The translations under genes were made by a program, and so were the position numbers. This document shows positions 1 through 8,038 of a stretch of DNA of 64,000 bases, piece by piece. The stretch covers positions 1-64,000 of the forward strand of contig JBBIVJ010000012.1 of assembly GCA_037439785.1 (NCBI GenBank). The letters are read 5' to 3'. The notes under the pieces were generated by a model that made no database searches, was not told the DNA's origin, and was given only the letters and a program-made list of their open reading frames with translations. The DNA is from DSVZ01 sp037439785 (lineage in GTDB: Bacteria; Verrucomicrobiota; Verrucomicrobiia; Limisphaerales; J093). Position 1 is the first letter of the stretch, and every line of letters starts with the position of its first letter.

Positions 1-898
1 TCGGCCAGGGGCCGCCGTCGAACCGGAACCGGCCGGCAGCGTCCGTGGTCCGTGTGGCGCCGGCGTAGGTCACGGTCACGCCGGCCAGCGGATTCCGCGT
101 CCGCTTGTCCAGCACCCGGCCGCTGATCTGTATTCCTCTTTGCAAGTCTATGATAAATCTGTCTGAGTCAGCACTAATTGACCCCTCGCCGGTGCTGGCT
201 ATTAACCGAGCGACAAAATTGCCCCCGAAGGTGCCTGGCGGCAAAGTGCGGCTTGCATCCCAAAATAGCCGCCGTTTACCGGGCTGGACTCCTGCCCCGA
301 CGTCTCCGCTCAACGTGCTAGCGTCAGGTACAATGTCAAAACTGGCTCCGCCGTCGCGCGAAAAGCTTATGCCAACACTTGCATTGGAAAGTTCTGGTGG
401 TCCTAACTCGTAATCAACGCTTATCAACGTATGCCCAAGATTTTGTTGAGCATGAATAACAGCAAGCACGATCCGCGGCAAAGCCGCCGGCCCGATGCAG
501 AACAACTCCGAGTGGTCGTCCACCCTCGTTGTGTCGTCCTTGACCCAGAAGTCGTAGTCACAGGCCGCCGTCTGGCCCGCCGGCACCAACCAGTCCCCCC
601 TCCAGAGCCCGCCCCCCTCGTGACGCACATTGGTCGGAAAGACCGGGTACTGGTGCACCCCCCCCTTGTTCAGCGCAAACTTCCAGTCCGGAGTGGGGAT
701 GTTCTCCGCCCGCCACTGAATCCGGTACACCTGCCCCGCCACCACCCGCTCCCCGGCCTGCGGCCGGATCACCGTGATCCGGGGGACGGTTTGCGCCACT
801 GCTTTTTCGCTACTGGTCCAAGCCACCAGGCAAAAGCCAATGAATGCAATGTGACGGATGTATGCGATGCGTATCGCGGTTTGGATTGTGGGGTTCAT
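1..898 (-). CDS. Secreted protein with carboxypeptidase-regulatory-like domain (5' part only, runs off the left edge)
   Basis: The reading frame is open from an ATG at 898 to the window edge (299 codons), so the C-terminus is missing. The N-terminus has a hydrophobic stretch (residues about 13-30, FIGFCLVAW) ending near AVAQT, consistent with a signal peptide. Residues about 40-150 form a beta-rich region (PRITVIRPQAGERV). Residues about 155-250 look like the Ig-like 'VDYEL...ISFSRDGGASF...LSGDVGAGV' module common in verrucomicrobial secreted proteins. From residue about 258 a carboxypeptidase-regulatory-like (CarboxypepD_reg) domain begins (ISGRVLDKRTRNPLAGVTVT, then TTDAAGRFRF). The DNA between about 130 and 460 is visibly richer in A/T codons than the rest of the gene. 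Export and domain types are inferred from motifs; the function is unknown. Confidence 0.75.
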   Translation of the reverse strand, partial: MNPTIQTAIRIAYIRHIAFIGFCLVAWTSSEKAVAQTVPRITVIRPQAGERVVAGQVYRIQWRAENIPTPDWKFALNKGGVHQYPVFPTNVRHEGGGLWRGDWLVPAGQTAACDYDFWVKDDTTRVDDHSELFCIGPAALPRIVLAVIHAQQNLGHTLISVDYELGPPELSNASVGISFSRDGGASFDIVPDASTLSGDVGAGVQPGKRRLFWDASRTLPPGTFGGNFVARLIASTGEGSISADSDRFIIDLQRGIQISGRVLDKRTRNPLAGVTVTYAGATRTTDAAGRFRFDGGPWP

Positions 899-1227
899 GG
901 CATTTTGAGAGTTGAGTATTTAGTGGTTATTGAAAAATTCATTCTGTTGCTCCATTGGGGAACTGCCTCTGACTACGAAGTTCACCTTTCCATTTGTCTA
1001 GTTGGCTACCTCGTCCAACTCCCCCCCACCGAAGCGCCCAACAAATTCAGCCCCATGGGACAGGTGATGCTGCTGACCGCGGCCAAGGGTTTGAATGATT
1101 GGGAAAGTCTGGCTTGCCAAAGTATACTTCGCGGACAGGCAAGCAGCTCGTCAATGAAGTTTACGGCGACAAAAGGGTGCTTCGGCGCTTGAAGGATGAT
1201 TGCTTGGACAACGAACAATACCCCCAG
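899..1227. other. Intergenic stretch, relatively A/T-rich
   Basis: This lies between two minus-strand genes. The first 80 bases upstream of the secreted protein are A/T-rich (runs such as ATTGAAAAATTCATT) and are the natural place for its promoter, but I cannot assign a clean -35/-10 pair. A 70-codon minus-strand frame at 1006-1218 has no recognisable motif and ordinary non-coding character, so I do not call it a gene. Confidence 0.5.
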
Positions 1228-2109
1228 CTAGAAGGACCACCACCAGGACCAGCGCGTGAAGCCGTGGTCCAGTCCGTAGGCGAAGAACCAGAGGCCGGTG
1301 GCCATCCCCACCACACAGCCCAGCCGCAGGGCCGACCGGCGGCTGAAAGCCAGGAGCGCCAGCCGTCGGGAGCGGCTCAGGGAGTTGGCTGGCGACCAGG
1401 CCAGCCGCACAAAGCCCTGCAGTGCCCAAAAATGCGCCAGCACGACCACGATCATGGCCGTCTTGGCCAGGTCCGTGTACACGCACCACTCGTGGGGGAA
1501 GCGCAGGTCACGGGTGCCGAAAGGTCCGGGATGCAGCCCGGGCCAAAACAGGGAGGCGTAAAACACACCAAGCAGCAGGATCGTTACCCCCCATGCCGGC
1601 AGGTGAACGCCGAGGCGCTCAGGCCTCGCCACCGGGTAGAATGGTGTGCCTTCATCCTCCCTGGAACGGCCGTTGACACTGCCGCCCATCCATCGCCGCC
1701 ACGGTATCACCCAGCCCCAGTGCAGCGGCGCCCAGTAGCGTCGCAGCCAGTTCAGCCGTTCCGGGCCCGGAGGAAGCTGGGCAAAGACCAGAAAAGCCTG
1801 GCGTCGGCATTCGCGCAGGTGCCACAGCATGAAGGTGGTGAAGATGTATTCGGGAATGAAGCCGAGCAGCCCCACGTAGCCGGTGCGCGGAAATTGGGCG
1901 TGGACATCGGCAAAGGCGGCGAACAGGCCCAGGGTCAGGGCGTAAAGCAACGCATGGACGGCCCACCAGGGCAGGTGCAACCACCGCCCCAGCCTTTCAA
2001 GGAATCGTTCCAGGAAATGGTGGTGGAAGCGGGATGCCCCGAGGGTTTGAAGCGCGGTCAGTTGTTCCGTGAATGCATCTCCGGGAAGGTTCGAGCCGGC
2101 CGACGGCAT
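1228..2109 (-). CDS. Multipass integral membrane protein of unknown function
   Basis: A 293-residue protein. Hydrophobic segments are seen at about residues 45-68 (WWAVHALLYALTLGLFAAF), 78-95 (GYVGLLGFIPEYIFTTFML), 183-203 (WGVTILLLGVFYASLFW), 228-248 and 265-285, so four to five membrane spans are likely. A cytoplasmic or loop stretch rich in Trp and Arg (residues about 120-150, WLRRYWAPLHWGWVIPWRRW) separates the first pair from the rest. I recognise no family. It lies 68 bases downstream of the sigma-factor-like gene at 2178-2897 on the same strand, so the two may be co-transcribed. A membrane partner of the sigma factor is possible, but no anti-sigma motif (zinc-binding HxxxCxxC) is visible. 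Confidence 0.7.
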   Translation of the reverse strand: MPSAGSNLPGDAFTEQLTALQTLGASRFHHHFLERFLERLGRWLHLPWWAVHALLYALTLGLFAAFADVHAQFPRTGYVGLLGFIPEYIFTTFMLWHLRECRRQAFLVFAQLPPGPERLNWLRRYWAPLHWGWVIPWRRWMGGSVNGRSREDEGTPFYPVARPERLGVHLPAWGVTILLLGVFYASLFWPGLHPGPFGTRDLRFPHEWCVYTDLAKTAMIVVVLAHFWALQGFVRLAWSPANSLSRSRRLALLAFSRRSALRLGCVVGMATGLWFFAYGLDHGFTRWSWWWSF

Positions 2110-2177
2110 ATCCTCTCAGTCGCCCCGCTGACCGGTCGCCGGTTGCCGAGAGTCAGTCTGGTTGAAATCCGGCTCGT

Positions 2178-2897
2178 TCATGGCGTGGCGGCGGGGGATT
2201 CGCCCGGTTTCCCCCCACAACTGGATTGCGGGTGGAGTTGATCGGAAGACCTCCAGGCTTGCTGCCTGCCATTCCGTGCGGGCAGGAGTCCGTACAAGCC
2301 CAGCACCCGCTGCCACCGATCCAGAATCTGACCGCGATAATCGGCGGCCGTGCCATGCCCCAACTGCCAGTGGGCGGCGAGAACCCGCACGCTGGGAAAC
2401 TCGCCCGCGGCCACAAAATCATCGAGCATCCAGCACGCGACGCGATGGCGCAGCTCGCCCAGCGGGCGCGTCAGCGGCTTCAACTCGGCGGCGAGGTAAG
2501 TCAGGCTCATTTGCAGCTCTTCGCTGGGGCTGGACGTGTCGGAGTTGGGAAGTTCATCCAAAGGTTCAAACGATTCAGGCAGGGGGTCTGTACGGTGATT
2601 GTTGAAAATTCTGAGGCGGTCGAGGGTGAGGTGTTTGACAATCTGGTAGGCCCGACGGCGGAGATGGACTGCATCCCGAATTATCTCCAAGTCCAAGATC
2701 AACCGGCGCAACGTCTCCTGAACGAGGTCCTCGCCGTCGGCATCCGCCGCCGGGTTGGGGAAGGTGTCGGCGTAGCGGAGCAGAGCCGGCCGCAGCCGCT
2801 GGCTGAGTGCGGCGAAGGCTTCCAGATTCCCGGACTGCGCCGCGCGCAACAGTCGGTCATCTTCGGGGTCGTCGGCCTTTGGCGGGGGGTGGGTCAT
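2178..2897 (-). CDS. ECF-type RNA polymerase sigma factor (divergent member)
   Basis: A 239-residue cytoplasmic protein. Residues about 15-105 resemble sigma-70 region 2: an initial acidic D-DRLLRAAQSGNLEAFAAL helix, then DGEDLVQETLRRLI (the EDLVQET core-binding signature) and YQIVKHLTLDRLR. Residues about 140-195 (LRHRVACWMLDDFVAAGEF followed by VRVLAAHWQLGHGTAADYR) fit a region-4-like helix-turn-helix, though weakly. The last 40 residues are low-complexity. The gene starts 389 bases from another sigma gene transcribed in the opposite direction. The likely role is alternative promoter recognition. The regulon and any anti-sigma factor are not evident. Confidence 0.7.
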   Translation of the reverse strand: MTHPPPKADDPEDDRLLRAAQSGNLEAFAALSQRLRPALLRYADTFPNPAADADGEDLVQETLRRLILDLEIIRDAVHLRRRAYQIVKHLTLDRLRIFNNHRTDPLPESFEPLDELPNSDTSSPSEELQMSLTYLAAELKPLTRPLGELRHRVACWMLDDFVAAGEFPSVRVLAAHWQLGHGTAADYRGQILDRWQRVLGLYGLLPARNGRQQAWRSSDQLHPQSSCGGKPGESPAATP

Positions 2898-3319
2898 GAC
2901 GTTCGACCAAAAGCGCAGTCCCTTGCGGACTTGTGGGTTATGGGTTAGTTAGGCAGCGGGTTTTTGAGCATCGGGGGATACAGGCTCGGGGAGAAATTCG
3001 CGAAGTGGCGTTGAATTTCGCTGAAGTCGAAGGTTGAAGGCCGTGAGCCGGCCCCTGAGGGGTTCCGCCACTTGATTGCGCCCCTCGCCTTCCGCGTTTC
3101 GCCGCCGCGGTCGAGTTATGCGCGGGCGGGCCATCCACCGCACCGCCCTCGGGAAACAATGGCAGGCGCACCCGAAGGTCCTCGTTCGGGCGCGCCTGCA
3201 CCGGATTGGGGGATGGACCCGTCGCGCCATGCGTTTCGAGGAATTCAGGCACGCGCAGGCTGGGTTTTTTACACTTTTTTCGTAAAATGTGGCGGTCACC
3301 GACGCCTGAAACCCTGGCT
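2898..3319. promoter_or_regulatory. Shared upstream region of two divergent sigma genes
   Basis: About 420 bases with no convincing gene. The right end (3264-3288) is the only strongly A/T-rich patch: a T-run followed by ACACTTTTTTCGTAAAAT. The TAAAAT at 3283-3288 could act as a -10 box about 30 bases upstream of the ATG at 3320, but no good -35 sits at 16-18 bases. Short purine-rich text (GAAGTCGAAGGTTGAAGG near 3023-3040) resembles similar text at 33249-33264. Promoters for both genes must lie here; their exact positions are not determined. Confidence 0.35.
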
Positions 3320-4024
3320 ATGGAGCGCGACCACTCGTTCTGGCCCTCGACCGAGGTGGGTTTGATCCGGCGGCTGGAAAACGCCGACGACAACGCGGCG
3401 TGGGCGGTCTTCGTCGAGCGGTATCGGCCCCCCATCCGGCGCACGGCGCTGCGTGCCGGGCTGTCCGACACCGAGGCGGAGGAGGTGGTGCAGAGCACCT
3501 GGCTGGCCGTGCTCAAGTCCCTGGCCACCTACAATCCGCAATTGTGCCGGTTCCGCACCTGGCTGGGCGGGATTGTGCGCAACCGCATTCACGAGCAGGT
3601 CCGGGGGCGGAAAGGCGAGCCGCTCCACGTTCCGGCTTCGCCGGACTCGACGACGTGCCTGGAGCGGCAGCACCCCGACCTGGTGGCGGACCCGTACCTC
3701 CCCTTCGAGGAGGAGGAGGAACGGGAGCTGGACACGCGGGCGTGGGAACGGCTCAAGCGCGAGATTTCGCTCCGGCACTGGCAGGTGCTGTACGACCTGG
3801 TGGCGCGCGGGCGTTCCGTGAAGGAGGTGGCCAACAAGTACGGTTACAGGCCGATCACGGTGTACGTGATCAAGCAGCGCGACCTGCCCAAGCTGAGAGA
3901 GGTGCGTCAAAAGCTCGATGCCGAGGAAGACGTGGGGCTGCTGGGCCCCGCGGCCGCCTCGACACCCCCGGACAGGGCCAGCCCGGCGCATTCAGCCTCG
4001 TGCACCAACAATGCCCGCCCTTGA
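3320..4024 (+). CDS. ECF-type RNA polymerase sigma factor
   Basis: A 234-residue sigma-70 family protein. Region 2 spans about residues 14-90: NAAWAVFVERYRPPIRR, then TEAEEVVQSTWLAVLKSL, then the very typical RFRTWLGGIVRNRI of planctomycete/verrucomicrobial ECF factors. Region 4 is near residues 150-200 (LYDLVARGRSVKEVANKYGY, then ITVYVIKQRDLPKLR). The start is placed at the ATG at 3320, which gives MERDHSFWPST just ahead of the domain. An in-frame ATG at 3287 would add 11 residues and overlap a possible -10 box. The C-terminal 30 residues are Ala/Pro-rich and probably disordered. A protein kinase locus follows downstream, a common pairing in these phyla. Confidence 0.85.
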   Translation: MERDHSFWPSTEVGLIRRLENADDNAAWAVFVERYRPPIRRTALRAGLSDTEAEEVVQSTWLAVLKSLATYNPQLCRFRTWLGGIVRNRIHEQVRGRKGEPLHVPASPDSTTCLERQHPDLVADPYLPFEEEEERELDTRAWERLKREISLRHWQVLYDLVARGRSVKEVANKYGYRPITVYVIKQRDLPKLREVRQKLDAEEDVGLLGPAAASTPPDRASPAHSASCTNNARP

Positions 4025-4632
4025 GACCTGACAGGGGGTAACCGGACACCCGGCTGCAGAGGGGTCCCTTCAACTCCCGTGGCGCGGACGCAGCACGGGG
4101 AAGCCCCGCGCTTTGAACCCACCGGCGTCAAGTCGGTGCGGCTGGAGATCGCGGGCTACCAGGCCGCCCCTTTCGGCTCGAAGTGGCCCGGACTCGCCTC
4201 GATGAATCCGGGGCCACTTGCCCGGTAACGGCCGGCCCGGCAACGGCCGTCCCCGCTCGACCCCGTCCCTTCCCGGTCCACCGCATCCCCGCCCCGTGGT
4301 TGGCCCGACCCTGGCACGGAGCCTGCGCGGGAGGCCCCGAACCGCCGACCGCTCGAAGTCCCTACCGAACCACCCGCGGGCAGGGACCGGGTAACCCGGC
4401 CGACGCTTTGATGGCGACGGCCGGTTGGAGCCAGGGCGGAGCGAGCCCGCAGCTTTCGCTGCCTTGCCGCGCCGCACAACCTCCCTGGCGGCTCGCGCCG
4501 CGTGAAACCTCCCGGGGTGACGCGGCACTGCCCGGCCGCCTCCCCGAGGTCGGCGGCACGTCGGAGGGATCCTGAAGTTTCCGGCCGGGCCTTCCCGCCT
4601 TCATTTTTGCTTGCTTCTTCAGGGCGAAGGCC
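4025..4632. other. Intergenic stretch between sigma factor and kinase
   Basis: About 600 GC-rich bases. Directly after the sigma stop codon the same frame stays open for another 67 codons to a TAA at 4226-4228 and reads in a protein-like way in its second half (RFEPTGVKSVRLEIAGYQ). It has no evident start site or family, so I leave it uncalled. Several GC-rich palindromes are present (for example around 4228-4250), but none is followed by a T-run. Confidence 0.4.
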
Positions 4633-7264
4633 TTGGCATCTCCACTGTCGGAACTAGAACGGACCGTGAACCTGAAGTTTCCCAATCCCCCCTGCGCCAT
4701 CCCCAACTACGACCTCCTGTACCCCATCGGCGCCAGTTCCCACAGCGAGGTCTGGCTGGCACGACACCGGATGTTGCGTCCCAGGCGGGCGGTCAAGTTC
4801 GTCCGGCCGGCCTCCCCCGACCAGGCTATGTTTGTGGAAAAGGAACTGGCCGGCGTCCGTTGCTTCGAGCCGGTGTCGCACGATCACGAGGGGTTGGTGG
4901 ACGTCTTCGAGGTGGGCGAATGCCCGGACCAGTCGGGTTTTTGGTACGTCATGGAGCTGGCCGACCCGGACCCCGACCCGGCGTCGACCACCACCGGCTC
5001 ACCTGTTTTCCGGCCGGCGGGTGCCGCCGGGGGCAATCACCGCACCCGAACGCTATCGGCCACACACCCTGGCCTCGGAACTGGCGCGGCGCGGGCATTT
5101 TTCGCCGGAGGAAACCCTCGAGATCGGCCTCCGGCTGGCGGAGGCAGTCGCGTACTTGCACTCGCGGCCCGAGTCCCTGGTGCACCGCGACATCAAGCCG
5201 GAAAACGTGATCCGCGTGGACAAACGCTGGAAGCTGGCCGACCCGGGGTTGGTCTCCGACCGGCCCAGCGAGCGGCAGCACCCAGTGCGGCACGGTCGGT
5301 TATGCGGCCCCCCCGGTCTCAGCCGCCATGCCGCCGATGTGTACAGCCTGGGCAAGACGCTCTACACACTGCTCACCGGCCTCCCGCCGGCCCAGTTCCC
5401 GCGCTTCCCCACCTTCACCGGGGCTTCCGCGGCGGAGAAACGGCTCGCGCCAGACCTGAACCAGGTCGTGCTCTGTGCCACCGCCGCTGACGAGACTCAC
5501 CGCTATCCCACCGCCGTCGAGCTGCGGGATGACCTGGCGCGCCTCCACGCCGGCCAGAGACCGCTGTTGTATCGGGCGCCGCGGCTGCGACGCCCGTTCG
5601 CGTGGGGCCCCCTGGTCGGCGTGGCGGCCGGGAGTGCGGTGGTGCTGTTGATCTTCCTGGCCGGCCGACCCGAGCTGGGGCTCATGCAATGGCTCTCGCA
5701 AAGCTGGCGTGAATGGAGGGCTGATACGCGCCCGCGCCTCCTGGAGCTCCTTTATTCGGATGCCTTCGCGGCCGACCGCCTGGACCCGGCGCTCTGGAGC
5801 TGGAAGTACGTCGTCACCCGGGCCGAGCCTCCGTACGGCGTGGCCACCCGCCAGGTCTCCGTGGCCAACGGCACGCTCCGGATCGAGAACCGGGTCTTCC
5901 ACGAGGAAGGCTGGAACATCAAACAGACCGTCTGGGTCCTCTCGCGCCATGACCTCAAGCTGGCCGGCGAGACGTGGCTCGCGGTGGAACTCTCCGGACG
6001 GGCGGCCAACGCCCATTTTCGGGTGGCTCCGGCCGCGGCGGATGGTCCCTGGTCGCAGCCGTCGGAGCTGATCACCTTGTACGAGCGCGGCGGCGGCCGC
6101 TTCCAACCCGCGCAGGGGGAACGGACGCGGTTCGAGATCAAACTCTCCCCCGCCAGCGGCCTGGCCTGGGTGCGCTGGAACGAGCCGGAGGGTCCCCGCC
6201 AGCGCCTGGTGGATGCCGCCGGCCTGGCGGCATGGTACCTGGTCTTCCACACGGCGGCCGACTCCGCAGCGGGCATGGACGCCGGCGAGGTCGAGCTGGT
6301 GGTGCACCACGCCAGCGCCCATCGCGCCCGCCTGCCGCGGCGCCTGGCCGGCTGGGTGACCCTCGCCCAAACCTCGCTGCCGGTCATCGGGCTGGAAGTC
6401 TTCAACCGCCGGCTGCTCCTTGGCGGAATCACCGGTGCCGAAGGAGCCTTCGTCCTCCCCGCCGCTTCGGGCTGGAACGAGTTGGCCCCGCAGTCGCCGC
6501 ATTATCGCCCGGCGACGCCCCTTAGACCCGCCCGCGCCGCCCGCACCGGCCTGACCCGCTTCTCATTTGAAGTGACCAAGACCCGGACCGGCCGCGGCGA
6601 CGTCGGGGCCGCGCACCCCCTCCCCCGTCGCCCGCTCAATCGGTTGGCCCTCGGCCCCGCGCACTGGTACGCCCTGAGCGACGGCGGGCTCTGGCAGTTT
6701 GATCCCGACTCCGGGCTCGAAACGTTGCTGGGTCCCCTCCGGCCGGACATCGGGCTTTGCTGGGCGGAAGGCCGCCTCTTCGCCGTTGGCACCCATCACG
6801 AAGCCCGGCTCTTTGAAGTCTCGACCGAAGCCTCGCCCGTGGCCCGGCCGCGCTTCGAGCTGCCCACGCTCTGGCCGGTGGGGCTGGGTTGGGACGGCAC
6901 CAACTTCTGGTTCGCGGAGTACAACACCCAACACACCAACCGGTTCGGGGTGTATGCCGTGGACGCCGCCACGGGCACGGTGCGCATCCATCTGCCCACC
7001 AGCGACACGCAGTTGCGGGACGTGGCCTGGGGCGCCGGCCGGCTCTGGGTCACCAGCGCCGCGGCCGGCCTGTACGAAGTGGACCCGGACAAGGCCCTTC
7101 ACGGCGGCACCCTTGAGGCCGGCATCGTGACCAATTACCCCGGCCTGTGCGGCGACATCGAGTTTGCCGATGCCCATCTCTGGCTCCTCTGTCCGGACCG
7201 CCTCCTGCAAATCCGCGTGGACGCTCCGCCCGCGGAACCGCCTTCCGCCCCGCAGGCCCGCTGA
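4633..7264 (+). pseudogene. Membrane Ser/Thr protein kinase with extracellular propeller-like half, interrupted by frameshifts
   Basis: The kinase domain is split over frames. Frame 1 (from the TTG at 4633, or the GTG at 4666) carries the N-lobe: YPIGASSHSEVWLA, the catalytic Lys in AVKFV, and FWYVMELADP. After about 5000-5050 the sense passes to frame 2: YRPHTLASELARRG, LVHRDIKPENVI (HRD loop) and KLADPGLVSD (DFG position degenerate, DPG). The activation-segment motif GTVGYAAP is readable only in a third frame (5289-5312), next to a run of seven C at 5308-5314; frame 2 then resumes with AADVYSLGK. From 5600 the frame is intact: a membrane span (GPLVGVAAGSAVVLLIFLA), a beta-rich laminin-G-like region, and propeller-like repeats (LWQFDPDSGLETLLG, LYEVDPDKA). 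Three shifts mean decay or indel errors. Confidence 0.75.
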
Positions 7265-7346
7265 ACCGGCCCGGCCCCCCGGTGGGCCGGACTTCACGTC
7301 ACACTCCTCGCTTGCCCGGCCGTCGCGCCCGGTCAAAGCTCGGGTC

Positions 7347-8021
7347 ATGTCTCCCGGCTTTTTCCCGCACCGCGCGGCTTTGCTGCGGCAGGCCTGTGGC
7401 GGGCTGTGTGGCCTGCTGCCCCTGTTGCTGGCGCTGACCGGCCGCGGCCACGACATCCTGGCCGGGTTCCTCCAACACCAGGTCGTCCTGTCCCTGGGCG
7501 CCGAACACCTCGACGTGACCGTGCACCTGACCTTTTTCGAGGACGGCTCGGAGCACGAGCGCGTCCACATGGACGAGGACCAGGACGGCCGCCTCAGCCG
7601 GGAGGAAACCTGGGCCCACCTCAAACGCCTCGAGCCCGAACTGGCCCGCGCCGTCTCCTTGCGCGCGGCCGGCAAGGCTGTGGCCCTCATCCCCCTGCGC
7701 GAGCCGGAACTGGACCTCCTCGGCTCCGCGCGCACCGGTCGCTGGCATCATCGGCTGAGCCTGTACTACTTCGCGGCCACGCCCGCCGACCTGGCCGCCG
7801 GCACCGAGCTGGTTGTTGAAGACCGCCTCTGGCCGACGCTGCGTGCGGTGGGCCTGTTCCATGTCTCCGGCCGCGATGGCGCCCGTCTCGAGGCGGTGCC
7901 GTTGCCCGATGCCTGGCTGCCGCCGGCCCGCCACGAAGAGCCCCGCCTGTTCAAGGCCCGCGTGGTCGTCCCGCCCCGGCCCCCGCCCGACCCGCCACGG
8001 CCGGCCGGTTCTTCCTTTTAA
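7347..8021 (+). CDS. Small secreted or membrane-anchored protein with one EF-hand-like loop
   Basis: A 224-residue protein starting at the ATG at 7347. A longer in-frame frame upstream overlaps the kinase end and is not protein-like. A hydrophobic segment (GGLCGLLPLLLALTG, residues about 17-33) is a signal peptide or anchor. Residues about 70-85 contain DEDQDGRLSREE, a canonical Ca2+-binding EF-hand loop with Asp at positions 1, 3 and 5, Gly at 6 and Glu at 12. The rest is beta-rich (LVVEDRLWPTLRAVGLFHV) and ends in a Pro-rich tail. The start of the metallohydrolase gene follows after 17 bases, so the two are probably one transcript and may act together outside the cytoplasm. The family is not recognised. 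Confidence 0.75.
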   Translation: MSPGFFPHRAALLRQACGGLCGLLPLLLALTGRGHDILAGFLQHQVVLSLGAEHLDVTVHLTFFEDGSEHERVHMDEDQDGRLSREETWAHLKRLEPELARAVSLRAAGKAVALIPLREPELDLLGSARTGRWHHRLSLYYFAATPADLAAGTELVVEDRLWPTLRAVGLFHVSGRDGARLEAVPLPDAWLPPARHEEPRLFKARVVVPPRPPPDPPRPAGSSF

Positions 8022-8038
8022 ACCCACCTCCACCTGCC

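Noticed and set aside
1006..1218. Possible 70-residue minus-strand gene
   Set aside because: No ribosome-binding site, no motif, and no hydrophobic or repeat pattern; likely chance.
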